A DNA stretch of 64,000 nt from Roseateles sp. XES5 (lineage in GTDB: Bacteria > Pseudomonadota > Alphaproteobacteria > Rhizobiales > Rhizobiaceae): NCBI RefSeq assembly GCF_020535545.1, contig NZ_CP084752.1, positions 124,001 to 188,000 of the forward strand, written 5' to 3'. Shown piece after piece: positions 1 to 8,048 of the stretch (its first letter is position 1; each line of letters starts with the position of its first letter). A model generated the notes under the pieces. That model was not told the DNA's origin, did no database searches, and saw only the letters and a program-made list of their open reading frames with translations. The position numbers were made by a program, and so were the translations under genes.

Positions 1-475
1 CGACGAGCTGCCGGCGCAGGCCGACCGATTCGATATTGCGGTCGAGGCGCTGCGAATAGTCGACGGACAGCCAGTTCACCGCATAACCCTGCTTCTGGAA
101 GAAGCCGACCGCCGCGACATTGCGCGCATGGGTCTGGAGCCGCGCCGCCTCGAAGCCGGCCGCCACGACCTCCGCCTCCATGGCCGCCAGCAGGGCGGAG
201 CCGAGGCCCTTCTTCTGCTGCGACGGCTCGACCCAGAGATCGCTGATCTCGTCGTCCAGCCCCTCGCGCGCCGCCCAGCCGGCAAGCTGGGCGTCGAACT
301 CGGCGACGGTCACCCGCAGCCAGCGGCTGGTCAGGAACTGCTGGAAGGCATTGCGGGCATGGTCGCGCCGCACCTGCAGATCGGCAACGCCCACGACAGC
401 CTGTTCCCAGGCCCTGACGCCGATCTCGACGAGGACAGGAACATCCGCTTCCCGGGCATTGCGAACCGTGATCAT
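1..475 (-). CDS. GNAT family N-acetyltransferase, 3' end outside window
   Basis: The reading frame starts at ATG 475-473 and is open to the window edge, giving 158 residues without a stop, so the C-terminus is missing. It has the GNAT fold pattern: a beta-rich N-terminal half, an acetyl-CoA pyrophosphate-binding motif Q-x-x-G-x-G at residues 87-92 (QKKGLG), and the later N-V-A-A-x-x-F/F-Q-K-Q-G-Y segment near residues 119-131 that closes the cofactor site. The family transfers an acetyl group from acetyl-CoA to an amine; the substrate cannot be read from the sequence. It stands alone, about 180 bases downstream of the slipin gene on the same strand. Confidence 0.85.
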   Translation of the reverse strand, partial: MITVRNAREADVPVLVEIGVRAWEQAVVGVADLQVRRDHARNAFQQFLTSRWLRVTVAEFDAQLAGWAAREGLDDEISDLWVEPSQQKKGLGSALLAAMEAEVVAAGFEAARLQTHARNVAAVGFFQKQGYAVNWLSVDYSQRLDRNIESVGLRRQLV

Positions 476-614
476 GGGATTCTCTCCACCCCCATGAAAG
501 CACCGCGCGGGGCGCTTGGCGAGGGAGACGAAAGGCTATCCACGGCGATGATGGGGCGGAAGGACGCAACGCGGCGGGGAAAGCGCGTGGGAACGGCTCG
601 GCAGAAAGGCGGCG

Positions 615-653
615 CGCGCCCAAAACGAAACCGCCCGGTCTTTCGACCGGGCG
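615..653 (-). terminator. Rho-independent terminator of the slipin gene
   Basis: A perfect 9-bp inverted repeat (CGCCCGGTC at 632-640, GACCGGGCG at 645-653, loop TTTC) lies six bases past the slipin stop codon. Read on the minus strand it is followed by a T-rich stretch GTTTCGTTTTGGG. Confidence 0.8.
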
Positions 654-658
654 ATCCC

Positions 659-1804
659 TTACTTGTCGCGCAGCTGCACGAGGTCGTTCATCAGGCCTGC
701 CGTCCCGTTGTGGATGGTCAGGCGCTCGACCTTGCCGGCGATGGCCTCGAGCGCTTCCAGCTCCTTCAGCCGCAGCATGACCGGGTTTTCGGCCATCACC
801 TTGGCCGTGTTGAGCAGCGAACGGGTTGCGTTCGTCTCCTCGCGGCGGCGGATGACATTGGCCTCGGCCTGCTTTTCGGCGGCCACGACCTGGTTGAGGA
901 TATCGCGCATCTCGCCCGGCAGGATCACGTCCTTGAGCTCGATGGCCGAAACCTCGACCCCGATGGCGGCCATGTCCGTGCGCACCTTCTCGGCGGCCTC
1001 GGCATTGACCGTCACCTTGCGTTCAAGGATCTGGTCGAGCGTCAGCGTGCCGAGCGTCTGGCGGAAGGCGAACTGCAGCGCCCGGTAGAGGGCGTCGGCG
1101 AAGTCCTTGACCTCGGAGACGGCCTTCAGCGGATCGACGACGCGGTACTCGGCCGAAATGTTCACCCGGATCGTGACCTTGTCACGGGTGAGCAGTTCCT
1201 GGCCGGTCACGTCGAGCGACTGACGCTTCAGGTCGACCACGCGCACCTGGACCGTCTTGCCGAGGTTCCAGAAGGCGTGCGTGCCCGGCTCAAGCATGCG
1301 CTGGTGCGTGCCGTCGACGAAGAGCAGGCCGACCTGGCCGTCATGGACGACGAAGGCCGTGACCAGTTCCCCGCGGCGGGCGCGCGTCAGCCGGCGCATC
1401 AGCTCCGGATCGACGTCGAGCCGTTCGGAAAGGTCGACGCGCGTCTCGGTCCACGGACCGGCGGCGGTCCACACCACCAGCTTCTGGTCCGGCGACAGCA
1501 CCGTGTAGATCTCGCCGTCCCGCTCGACGACCGCGATTTCGCGGGCATTCGTGCGCAGGACCGTCAGTTCACGGCGCGCGACCTGCGGGAGCGTGTCGAA
1601 CAGCGGCTTCTCGTAGGCCGAGGCGAAGACCGGCCGGTTCATGTCGTGGCGTTCCAGTTCCAGCATGCCGCGGCGGTTCGGCAGGGCATGTTCCCCCGCG
1701 CCGAAAATGCCGATAACCTCTCCCTTGTAGAGAGCGAGCAGCCGTTCGTTGGCCTTCACGAGGACGCGCTTGCGCCCCAAAATCATATCGAGAAACATCG
1801 TCAT
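659..1804 (-). CDS. SPFH/band-7 slipin family protein
   Basis: A 381-residue member of the stomatin/slipin family, which forms membrane-associated oligomers that organise membrane microdomains or regulate proteases. An N-terminal region of about 150 residues (starting MTMFLDMILGRKRVLV) precedes the SPFH domain, roughly residues 160-330, with the typical V-T-I-R-V-N-I-S-A-E-Y-R-V core strand; a charged helical C-terminal part follows. The frame could begin seven codons earlier, but ATG at 1804 is preceded by AGGAGCAAGAACA, a good ribosome binding site. It is monocistronic, with its own terminator. A second SPFH protein lies at 62435-63322. Confidence 0.85.
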   Translation of the reverse strand: MTMFLDMILGRKRVLVKANERLLALYKGEVIGIFGAGEHALPNRRGMLELERHDMNRPVFASAYEKPLFDTLPQVARRELTVLRTNAREIAVVERDGEIYTVLSPDQKLVVWTAAGPWTETRVDLSERLDVDPELMRRLTRARRGELVTAFVVHDGQVGLLFVDGTHQRMLEPGTHAFWNLGKTVQVRVVDLKRQSLDVTGQELLTRDKVTIRVNISAEYRVVDPLKAVSEVKDFADALYRALQFAFRQTLGTLTLDQILERKVTVNAEAAEKVRTDMAAIGVEVSAIELKDVILPGEMRDILNQVVAAEKQAEANVIRRREETNATRSLLNTAKVMAENPVMLRLKELEALEAIAGKVERLTIHNGTAGLMNDLVQLRDK

Positions 1805-2152
1805 TGTTCTTGCTCCTTCGGTCATACGCTACGTCATGAACCGATTGTCCTTTCGTCGTCAGTTCCCTTGGAAACCCGTCTCGCCCGGGGAACGTTCAGG
1901 CGGGGTCTTGGTCGAAACGAGATCCGGGAACCGGCTGACGGCCATCGGCGGCGGGTTTGCGGGAGCGGATCGCGCGGCCGGCGGGCGGGCTCGGGAGCGC
2001 GGCTCCGTCGCTGGCCTGAAGGCGGCTTGATCGTCACCGGCAACCGGACCGACAATGTCCGGCGTCGGGCTTTCCGAAACCGACCTCGCGGTCCGCTCCG
2101 GTCTACCGTCCGCAGTCCGGTCCCCGGACCGGATAAGAGACAGCGTGAAGGC
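1805..2152. other. Intergenic stretch without a recognisable gene
   Basis: About 350 bases between the slipin start and the tRNA-like pair. Short frames on both strands are rich in Arg and Pro and look non-coding. The only clear structure is a GC-rich inverted repeat at 2116-2133 (TCCGGTCC/GGACCGGA), 20 bases past the tRNA-like pair. It has no T-tract, so it is a processing or attenuation hairpin at best. Confidence 0.5.
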
Positions 2153-2224
2153 TGTTTGGAGAAGGATTCGAACCTTCCACAGTCAGATTACAGGTCTGAT
2201 GCTCTACCACTGAGCTATCCAATG
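2153..2224 (-). tRNA. tRNA-Thr(TGT)-like gene with defective acceptor stem
   Basis: On the minus strand the D arm (GCTC-AGTGGTA-GAGC), the anticodon arm (TCAGA / loop CCTGTAA / TCTGA, anticodon TGT) and the T arm (GAAGG-TTCGAAT-CCTTC) are all well formed. The acceptor halves CATTGGA and TCCAAAC pair at only five of seven positions: the two outermost pairs are C-C and A-A, and no CCA is encoded. With a seven-base acceptor its 5' end overlaps the CCA of the upstream tRNA-like gene by two bases. It may be a decayed copy or a tRNA-derived RNA. Confidence 0.6.
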
Positions 2225-2296
2225 GAGCAGACAACGGGAATCGAACCCGCGACCTCCGGAGGAATGTCCGGTGCTCTACCGCTGAGCTAGGTCCGC
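2223..2296 (-). tRNA. tRNA-Gly(TCC)-like gene with shortened anticodon loop
   Basis: The acceptor halves GCGGACC/TGTCTGC pair at six positions including one wobble. Discriminator T is followed by an encoded CCA, and the D and T arms are normal (GCGGG-TTCGATT-CCCGT). The anticodon arm CCGGA/TCCGG encloses only six bases (CATTCC) instead of seven, so the anticodon is ambiguous; TCC (Gly) is the most likely ancestral reading because the rest resembles rhizobial tRNA-Gly(TCC). It lies directly upstream of the Thr-like gene, the same order as glyT-thrT in Escherichia coli. Either a pseudogene or a tRNA with an unusual loop. Confidence 0.55.
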
Positions 2297-2534
2297 AATA
2301 CCAGTCTTCTCGGCGCGGCATCCGTACACGACGACGGCAGGGCCGCCTCGCGCGGGAGGAGCGGAAAAACTCCATCCGTTGACATCCGCACCGGCTGAAC
2401 GACCGGGAGGGCGCGTTTATTCTCGTCGGGGAGCGGGATCAAGCGGAAAAAGGCGCGCGCAGCATTCCGTAACGGCAGGTGTTGCCGTTACGACACGATC
2501 GGGCGGGGTGCGGAAGAAGAGGCGAAAGCGCCTC

Positions 2535-4016
2535 TTACCACCACCTGGACGGCGTGAAGCGGCCGGCGGCCTGCTCGATGACATGGGCCGTCTTGAAGAG
2601 GCTTTCCTCCTCGAAGGGCTTGCCGATGAGCTGCAGGCCGAGCGGCAGGCCCTTGTGGTCGAGGCCGGCGGGAACCGACAGGCCCGGCAGGCCGGCCATG
2701 TTCACCGTCACCGTGAAGATGTCCTGCAGGTACATCTTGACCGGATCGGACGCCAGGTCCTCGTCGGCGATGCCGAAGGCGGAGGACGGCGTGGCGGGCG
2801 TCAGGATGGCGTCGACGCCTGCGTTGAAGGCCAGCTCGAAGTCGCGCTTGATGAGCGTGCGCAGCTTCTGCGCCTGCAGGTAGTAGGCGTCGTAGTAGCC
2901 ATGGCTCAGCACATAGGTGCCGATCATGATGCGGCGCTTGACCTCGGCGCCAAAGCCCTGGGCGCGGGTCTTCTTGTACATGTCGACGATGTCCTTGCCG
3001 TCGACGCGCAGGCCGTAGCGCACGCCGTCGTAGCGGGCAAGGTTCGAGGAGGCCTCGGCCGGGGCGACGATGTAATAGGCCGCAAGGGCATATTTCGTGT
3101 GCGGCAGGGAGATATCGACGATCTCGGCGCCGGCGTCCTTGAGCCAGGCGATGCCCTGCTGCCAGAGCGCCTCGATCTCTTCCGGCATGCCGTCGACGCG
3201 GTATTCGCGCGGAATGCCGATGCGCATGCCCTTCAGCGACTGGCCGAGCGCGGCTTCGTAGTCCGGCACCGGACGGTCGACGGAGGTCGTGTCCTTGGCG
3301 TCGACGCTGGCCATGGATTTCAAAAGGATCGCCGCGTCGCGCACGTCGCGGGCGATCGGGCCGGCCTGGTCGAGCGAGGAGGCGAAGGCGACGATGCCCC
3401 AGCGCGAGCAGCGGCCATAGGTCGGCTTGATGCCGACGGTGCCGGTGAAGGCGGCGGGCTGGCGGATCGAGCCGCCGGTGTCGGTCGCGGTCGCGCCGGC
3501 GCACAGGAAGGCGGCGACGGCGGCGGCCGAACCGCCCGAGGAGCCGCCCGGCACGAGGTCGGCGTTGGAGTTCGTCGCGCGCCAGGGGTTCTTGACGACG
3601 CCGTAATAGGAGGACTCGTTCGACGAGCCCATGGCGAATTCGTCCATGTTCAGCTTGCCGAGCATGACCGCGCCGTCGTTCCAGAGGTTCTGGGTGACGG
3701 TCGATTCATATTCCGGCTTGAAGCCGTCGAGGATGTGGCTGCAGGCCTGCGTGTGCACGCCCTGCGTGGCGAAGAGGTCCTTGATGCCGAGCGGAATGCC
3801 TTCCAGCGCGCCGGCCTTGCCTTCGGCGATGCGGCCGTCGGAGGCCTTCGCCATGGCGCGCGCCTTTTCCGGCGTGACGGCCACATAGGCATTGATCGCC
3901 GGATTGGCCGCTTCGATCGCAGCCAGATACGCGTCCGTCAGCTCGACGGCCTTGATCTCCTTGGCGGAGAGCTTCTCGCGGGCTTCGGCAATGGTGAGGC
4001 GGGTCAAATCGGTCAT
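2535..4016 (-). CDS. gatA: Asp-tRNA(Asn)/Glu-tRNA(Gln) amidotransferase subunit A
   Basis: A 493-residue protein of the amidase signature family. It releases ammonia from glutamine for the GatCAB complex, which converts mischarged Glu-tRNA(Gln) or Asp-tRNA(Asn). The Ser-cisSer-Lys triad is intact: K79 in G-I-K-D-L-F, S159 in the GGSSGGS loop (157-163) and S183 in T-G-G-S-I-R-Q-P. The length is normal for the family. It is the last gene of the order gatC, acetyltransferase, gatA on the minus strand; gatB is not in the window. Confidence 0.97.
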   Translation of the reverse strand: MTDLTRLTIAEAREKLSAKEIKAVELTDAYLAAIEAANPAINAYVAVTPEKARAMAKASDGRIAEGKAGALEGIPLGIKDLFATQGVHTQACSHILDGFKPEYESTVTQNLWNDGAVMLGKLNMDEFAMGSSNESSYYGVVKNPWRATNSNADLVPGGSSGGSAAAVAAFLCAGATATDTGGSIRQPAAFTGTVGIKPTYGRCSRWGIVAFASSLDQAGPIARDVRDAAILLKSMASVDAKDTTSVDRPVPDYEAALGQSLKGMRIGIPREYRVDGMPEEIEALWQQGIAWLKDAGAEIVDISLPHTKYALAAYYIVAPAEASSNLARYDGVRYGLRVDGKDIVDMYKKTRAQGFGAEVKRRIMIGTYVLSHGYYDAYYLQAQKLRTLIKRDFELAFNAGVDAILTPATPSSAFGIADEDLASDPVKMYLQDIFTVTVNMAGLPGLSVPAGLDHKGLPLGLQLIGKPFEEESLFKTAHVIEQAAGRFTPSRWW

Positions 4017-4033
4017 GGTGCGGTCACTTCGGG

Positions 4034-4498
4034 TCAGGCAGCGCGAAGCTGCTTTTGATAAAAGACGGAATAAGGCGAATCCGGATAGTCGAGCACGGGG
4101 CCGCAGCGGGCAAAGCCCGCCTTCTCGTAGAGCGCCCAGGCGGCCGGGTGCTGGTCGCCGGTTTCGAGCACGAGCGTTTCGAGCCCTTCGCGTTCGGCGA
4201 CGGCCTCGATCTCGCCGAGGATGCGGCGGCCGATGCCCTGGCCCTGCCAGTCCGGCCGGGTGAACATGCGCTTCACCTCGCCCAGCTCGGCGGAATGGCG
4301 CTTCAGCGCGCCACAGCCGATGACGGCGTTGCCGTCGCGGGCGATCCAGACCGTCACAGCCGGCTCGGCCATCTGCTCGACGGTCAGGTGATAGCAGGCC
4401 TCCGGCGGCGAGAGTTCGAGCAGGACCGTGTTCAGCTCCGCGATCAGCGTGCGAACATCATCCTGCAAGGGGCTCTCGATGGCGAGGGTGACGGGCAA
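4034..4498 (-). CDS. GNAT family N-acetyltransferase inside the gatC-gatA operon
   Basis: A 154-residue acetyltransferase with the motif A signature [14 protein letters not shown] near residues 81-94 and the conserved [13 protein letters not shown] segment that forms the end of the acetyl-CoA site. The start appears to be TTG at 4498, because GGAG lies seven bases upstream inside the end of gatC and no better ATG fits the fold. It sits three bases after gatC and 17 bases before gatA, so it is co-transcribed and probably translationally coupled. The substrate is unknown. Confidence 0.85.
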   Translation of the reverse strand: MPVTLAIESPLQDDVRTLIAELNTVLLELSPPEACYHLTVEQMAEPAVTVWIARDGNAVIGCGALKRHSAELGEVKRMFTRPDWQGQGIGRRILGEIEAVAEREGLETLVLETGDQHPAAWALYEKAGFARCGPVLDYPDSPYSVFYQKQLRAA

Positions 4499-4501
4499 GG
4501 A

Positions 4502-4789
4502 TTACTCCACCACCTTCGGAACCTGGAAGAAGTTGCGGTCGGAGGCCGGCGCATTGGCGACGATGGCGTCGGCCTTGTTGCCGTCGTTGACGACGTCGTC
4601 GCGCTTGCGCATCTCCATCGGCGTGACCGACGTCATCGGCTCGACGCCTTCGACATCGACCTCGGAAAGCTGCTCGACGAAGCCGAGGATCCCGTTCAGC
4701 TCGCCGGTCATGCGGTTTGCCTCTTCCTCGCTGACAGCGATGCGGGCAAGGCGCGCGACGCGCTTCACGGTGGCTAGATCTACGGACAT
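4502..4789 (-). CDS. gatC: Asp-tRNA(Asn)/Glu-tRNA(Gln) amidotransferase subunit C
   Basis: A 95-residue protein, the normal size for GatC, the small belt subunit that wraps around GatA and stabilises GatCAB. The N-terminal helix [10 protein letters not shown] and the central L-N-x-I-L-x-F-V-E-Q-L motif are typical, as is the V-E-P-M-T-S-V segment. It is the first gene of the gatC-acetyltransferase-gatA operon; about 100 bases of promoter region separate it from the divergent-convergent neighbour upstream. Confidence 0.96.
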   Translation of the reverse strand: MSVDLATVKRVARLARIAVSEEEANRMTGELNGILGFVEQLSEVDVEGVEPMTSVTPMEMRKRDDVVNDGNKADAIVANAPASDRNFFQVPKVVE

Positions 4790-4894
4790 GGATGGTCTCC
4801 GCTGGGAAATTTCCTACCCGCTATACTGACCAAGCCCAAGGGGCGCAACGGGGGAATGGTTGCTTCCACGCCCCCTCGCCGCTTTTCCGGCCGC

Positions 4895-5599
4895 TCAGCG
4901 CGAGACCGAACCGCCGGCCTTCGGTACCTCGATCTTCGCGGACGCGCCGTCCATGGCCTGCACGAAGAGATCGGCCGTCTGGTCGATGATGCCGAAGGAG
5001 CCGTAGTGGCAGGGAATGACGGTCTCGAAATTGAAGAAGCGCTGGCAGGCGAGCGCCGCCACGGCACCGCCCATGGTGAAACGGTCGCCGATCGGCACCA
5101 GGCCGATTTCCGGCTGGTGCAGCTCGTTGATCAGCGCCATGTCGGAAAAGATGTCGGTATCGCCCATGTGATAGAGCGTCGGCTCGTCCTCGAAATGCAG
5201 AACAAGGCCATTGGCATTGCCGAGCGAATGGGAAACGCCGTCCTCGGTGATCTGCGCGGAGGAATGCAGCGCATTGACGAAGGTGGTGGAGAAGCCGTCG
5301 AAATGCACGGTGCCGCCGGTATTGCCCATGTCGACCTTTTCCACGCCCTTGGCGCCGAGCCAGGCGGCAAGATCGGCATTGGCCAGAACCGTCGCGCCGG
5401 TTTCGCGGGCGATGGCGACCGTATCGCCGACATGGTCGCCGTGGCCGTGGGTCAGGAGCACGTGGGTCAGACCGGCGACGGCCTCGCGGCGGGTCGATTC
5501 GTCGAAGGCGGGATTGCCGGTGAAGAACGGGTCGATGAGGATTCTGGCCTTCGCCGTTTCGATCCGGAAGGCGGAGTGGCCGAGCCAGGTGATTTTCAT
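4895..5599 (-). CDS. UPF0173 metal-dependent hydrolase (metallo-beta-lactamase fold)
   Basis: A 234-residue protein of the UPF0173 family in the metallo-beta-lactamase superfamily. The metal site H51-x-H53-x-D55-H56 (T-H-G-H-G-D-H) is intact. Further metal ligands lie in N-A-L-H-S-S, H-M-G-D-T-D and P-C-H-Y-G. The start at 5599 gives the usual N-terminus M-K-I-T-W-L-G-H-S. Its substrate is unknown in the family. It is probably transcribed alone. Confidence 0.9.
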   Translation of the reverse strand: MKITWLGHSAFRIETAKARILIDPFFTGNPAFDESTRREAVAGLTHVLLTHGHGDHVGDTVAIARETGATVLANADLAAWLGAKGVEKVDMGNTGGTVHFDGFSTTFVNALHSSAQITEDGVSHSLGNANGLVLHFEDEPTLYHMGDTDIFSDMALINELHQPEIGLVPIGDRFTMGGAVAALACQRFFNFETVIPCHYGSFGIIDQTADLFVQAMDGASAKIEVPKAGGSVSR

Positions 5600-5711
5600 G
5601 CGTGGTCTCCCGTTTGATTGCCTGCCCGCACTATAGAAGCGGCGAAGGCCGTTTCCATCCGCGGCGCGAACGTTATAAGCGTGGCATACACCATATTGAA
5701 GGAAGCCCGCC

Positions 5712-6008
5712 ATGAGCGATGACGACTACATCTATGACGAAGCCACCGGCGAATGGCGCCCGGCCTCGGAAATCGCGGCGGAAAAGGCCGCGGCGAACGT
5801 CGTGCGCGATGCCGCCGGCAATGTTCTGGCCGACGGCGATTCGGTCGTGCTGATCAAGGACCTGAAGGTGAAGGGCGCCGGGCAGACGCTGAAGCAGGGC
5901 ACGGTCATCCGGACGATCCGCCTCACCGACAATCCCGAGGAAATCGACTGCCGGCACGACGCCATCAAGGGCCTGGTGCTGCGCACCGAATTCGTCCGCA
6001 AGCGCTGA
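5712..6008 (+). CDS. PhnA-domain protein (YjdM-like) without N-terminal zinc ribbon
   Basis: A 98-residue protein whose residues 30-98 match the PhnA/YjdM C-terminal SH3-like domain: [20 protein letters not shown] and [10 protein letters not shown]. The zinc ribbon of full-length YjdM is missing and is replaced by an acidic stretch ([15 protein letters not shown]). Despite the historical name the domain has no proven part in phosphonate breakdown. It lies 12 bases upstream of ruvX and probably shares its transcript. Confidence 0.8.
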   Translation: MSDDDYIYDEATGEWRPASEIAAEKAAANVVRDAAGNVLADGDSVVLIKDLKVKGAGQTLKQGTVIRTIRLTDNPEEIDCRHDAIKGLVLRTEFVRKR

Positions 6009-6020
6009 GAGGTTATCGCG

Positions 6021-6506
6021 ATGGCGACGCTGACCCTCGAAGAGCTGGCCGAGATCCTTGCCCCCGGCCAGCCCATTGCCGGGCTCGACCTCGGCACCAA
6101 GACCATCGGTCTCTCCGCCTCCGACCTCGGCCGGCGGCTCGCCACGCCGCGGCCGGTGCTCAAGCGCGTGAAGTTCACGCAGGACGCCGAGACGCTGCTG
6201 GCCTTTGCGGAAAAGGAAAAGGTCGTCGCCTTCGTCATCGGCCTGCCGATGAACATGGACGGCAGCGCCGGGCCGCGCGTCCAGGCGACGCGCGCCTTCG
6301 TGCGCTCCATGGCCGACAAGACCGCCATTCCCTTCGTCTTCTGGGACGAGCGGCTTTCGACGGTGGCGGCGGAACGCACGCTGATCGAGATGGACGTTTC
6401 GCGCAAGAAGCGGGCCGAGCGGATCGATTCGGCCGCCGCCTCCTTCATCCTTCAGGGCGCGCTGGACAGGCTCTCGTCGCTGGCAAGGACCGCCAGGGAC
6501 GACTGA
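6021..6506 (+). CDS. ruvX: Putative pre-16S rRNA nuclease / Holliday junction resolvase YqgF
   Basis: A 161-residue YqgF/RuvX protein with the RNase H-like fold. Acidic catalytic residues are seen in [10 protein letters not shown] near residue 20, in the W-D-E-R-L-S-T motif and in the C-terminal E-R-I-D-S-A-A-A segment. YqgF matures the 5' end of 16S rRNA in Escherichia coli. The ribosome binding site GAGAGG lies just upstream of ATG 6021. Its 3' end overlaps the convergent DUF6105 gene by 55 bases. Confidence 0.93.
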   Translation: MATLTLEELAEILAPGQPIAGLDLGTKTIGLSASDLGRRLATPRPVLKRVKFTQDAETLLAFAEKEKVVAFVIGLPMNMDGSAGPRVQATRAFVRSMADKTAIPFVFWDERLSTVAAERTLIEMDVSRKKRAERIDSAAASFILQGALDRLSSLARTARDD

Positions 6507-6778
6507 CGGCGCGCCTGCCACCAGGCGATGATCTTCTTGCGGCGACGGAAGGCGATCAGCGCGAAGACGATGAGGCTGTCGACGACGATGGCGCGCGCGA
6601 CGAGCGGCGGAATGCTTTCCGGCGCGATGCCGAGGATGTTGCCGTAGATCTGGAACACCAGGTCATGCGCATCGCGCGTCAGCATGAAGACGCCGAAATT
6701 CATGTCGTAGTAGGAAAGCCCGTACCAGCTGCCGAGCAGCGCGATGGGGCCGGCCCACAGGATCAGGAACCACTTCAT
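6452..6778 (-). CDS. Small membrane protein, DUF6105-like
   Basis: A 108-residue protein with an N-terminal hydrophobic segment (about residues 3-25), a middle region with D-M-N-F-G-V-F and a second membrane segment at about 62-80, followed by a basic tail (FRRRKK). It resembles the DUF6105 family of Rhizobiales, whose function is unknown. AGGAGGG lies directly upstream of the ATG. The start overlaps the stop of the 43-codon gene upstream (ATGA), so the two form a coupled pair. Confidence 0.75.
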   Translation of the reverse strand: MKWFLILWAGPIALLGSWYGLSYYDMNFGVFMLTRDAHDLVFQIYGNILGIAPESIPPLVARAIVVDSLIVFALIAFRRRKKIIAWWQARRQSSLAVLASDESLSSAP

Positions 6779-6906
6779 GCCGCCCTCCTCTTCGGAACGA
6801 GGAGATCGCCGGCGGCGAAGATCATTTCGCTCACCGCCACCCCCGCGACCAGCACGAGGAGCGGCACGACGATATCCACCGCCGCGAAGGAAAACAGGGT
6901 CGTCAT
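6775..6906 (-). CDS. Very small membrane protein (43 residues)
   Basis: A 43-residue frame starts at ATG 6906 (MTTLFSFAAVDIVVPLL) with one hydrophobic span of about 20 residues and ends in a basic P-K-R-R-A-A tail. Its TGA overlaps the ATG of the downstream DUF6105-like gene, the usual sign of translational coupling. The ribosome binding site is weak (CGGATAT), which lowers confidence. Function unknown. Confidence 0.5.
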   Translation of the reverse strand: MTTLFSFAAVDIVVPLLVLVAGVAVSEMIFAAGDLLVPKRRAA

Positions 6907-6954
6907 GACCGATATCCGGGCCGTCCTGGCCATAACACGCACTCGCTCCCATGG

Positions 6955-6969
6955 TTAACACCAGGTAAA
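6955..6969. promoter_or_regulatory. CtrA-like site TTAA-N7-TAAA
   Basis: In the divergent region between the 43-residue membrane gene (minus) and the AEC transporter gene (plus) the bases TTAA (6955-6958), seven spacer bases and TAAA (6966-6969) approach the CtrA consensus TTAA-N7-TTAA. Further TTAA half sites follow at 6985 and at 7015-7024. The match is one base off, so binding is only suggested. Confidence 0.35.
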
Positions 6970-7112
6970 CGCCACCTTTGCCCGTTAACCCTCGCCGCGC
7001 AACGCAAACCCTCCGTTAAGGTTAATTTCCACATGGCCGCGGCGGACACCCTGCCCCTTGCCACAGGCGCCGCGGCATGGAATGAGCGGACATCGCTCCC
7101 TGCCGGTGTTCC

Positions 7113-8048
7113 ATGCTCGCCATCTTCGAAAGCATTCTTCCCGTCTTCCTGCTCGTCGTGCTGGGGACGCTGCTCAAGCGCTGGCGGCTGATCGACCGCG
7201 ACATGTGGAACGGGCTCGAGCAGCTCGGCTTCTTCGTGCTGTTTCCCTCGCTGCTCTTCTCGACGCTGGCGAAAGCGGAATTTGCCGGCATGGCGGCCGG
7301 CGACATCGCCCTCGGCTCCATCGGCTCGGTGAGCCTGATCGCCCTGATGCTGGGGCTCGCCTGGCCGCTCTTTCGCGCCGCCGGCGTCTCGGCGCCGTCC
7401 TTCACCTCGGTCTTCCAGACCTCGACGCGCTGGAACGCCTTCATCGCGCTCGCCATCGCCGAAAAGCTCTACGGTCCGCAGAGCCTTGCCCTCGTCGCGC
7501 TGGTGGCGACGCTGATCATCATCCCGATCAATCTCTACAATATCGGCGTTCTCGTCTGGTTCGGCGGCGGCACGCGCAGCCTCAAGACCTTCGCGCAGAA
7601 GATCCTCACCAATCCGATGATCATCGGCTCGGTGCTCGGCGTTGCCGTCAATCTCCTGAAAATCCCGATCTACGATCCGCTGATGCAGGCGGTGGACCTC
7701 GTCGCGGACACCTCGCTCAGCCTCGGCCTGATCATGGTCGGCGCGGGGCTGAAGCTTGCCGATGCGCTGAAACCGCGCCCGCTGGCGCTGCTTCCCGTGG
7801 TGCTGAAACTTCTCTTCATGCCACTGGTCATGACGGGGGCGGCCTATGCGCTCGGCCTTCGCGGCGAGCAGCTTCTGACCATCGCCATGGGCGCGAGCGT
7901 GCCGACGGCGATGAACGGCTATGTGCTGGCCAAGCAGATGGGCGGCGATGCGCCGCTCTACGCCGCCGTCGCGACGCTGCAGACCATCGCCTCCTTCTTC
8001 ACCATTCCGATGGTGCTGGCGGCGACCGCCTATCTCGCCGGCGGATAG
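7113..8048 (+). CDS. AEC (auxin efflux carrier) family transporter
   Basis: A 311-residue integral membrane protein with about ten hydrophobic helices, starting M-L-A-I-F-E-S-I-L-P-V-F. It has the family pattern of two five-helix repeats; the crossover region near residue 240 reads L-L-T-I-A-M-G-A-S-V-P-T-A. AEC proteins export or import small organic acids; the substrate cannot be read here. Its last 19 bases overlap the convergent aidB-like gene. Confidence 0.9.
   Translation: MLAIFESILPVFLLVVLGTLLKRWRLIDRDMWNGLEQLGFFVLFPSLLFSTLAKAEFAGMAAGDIALGSIGSVSLIALMLGLAWPLFRAAGVSAPSFTSVFQTSTRWNAFIALAIAEKLYGPQSLALVALVATLIIIPINLYNIGVLVWFGGGTRSLKTFAQKILTNPMIIGSVLGVAVNLLKIPIYDPLMQAVDLVADTSLSLGLIMVGAGLKLADALKPRPLALLPVVLKLLFMPLVMTGAAYALGLRGEQLLTIAMGASVPTAMNGYVLAKQMGGDAPLYAAVATLQTIASFFTIPMVLAATAYLAGG

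Noticed and set aside
2116..2133. GC-rich palindrome after the tRNA-like pair, considered as a terminator
   Set aside because: No T-tract on either strand, and a loop of only two bases.
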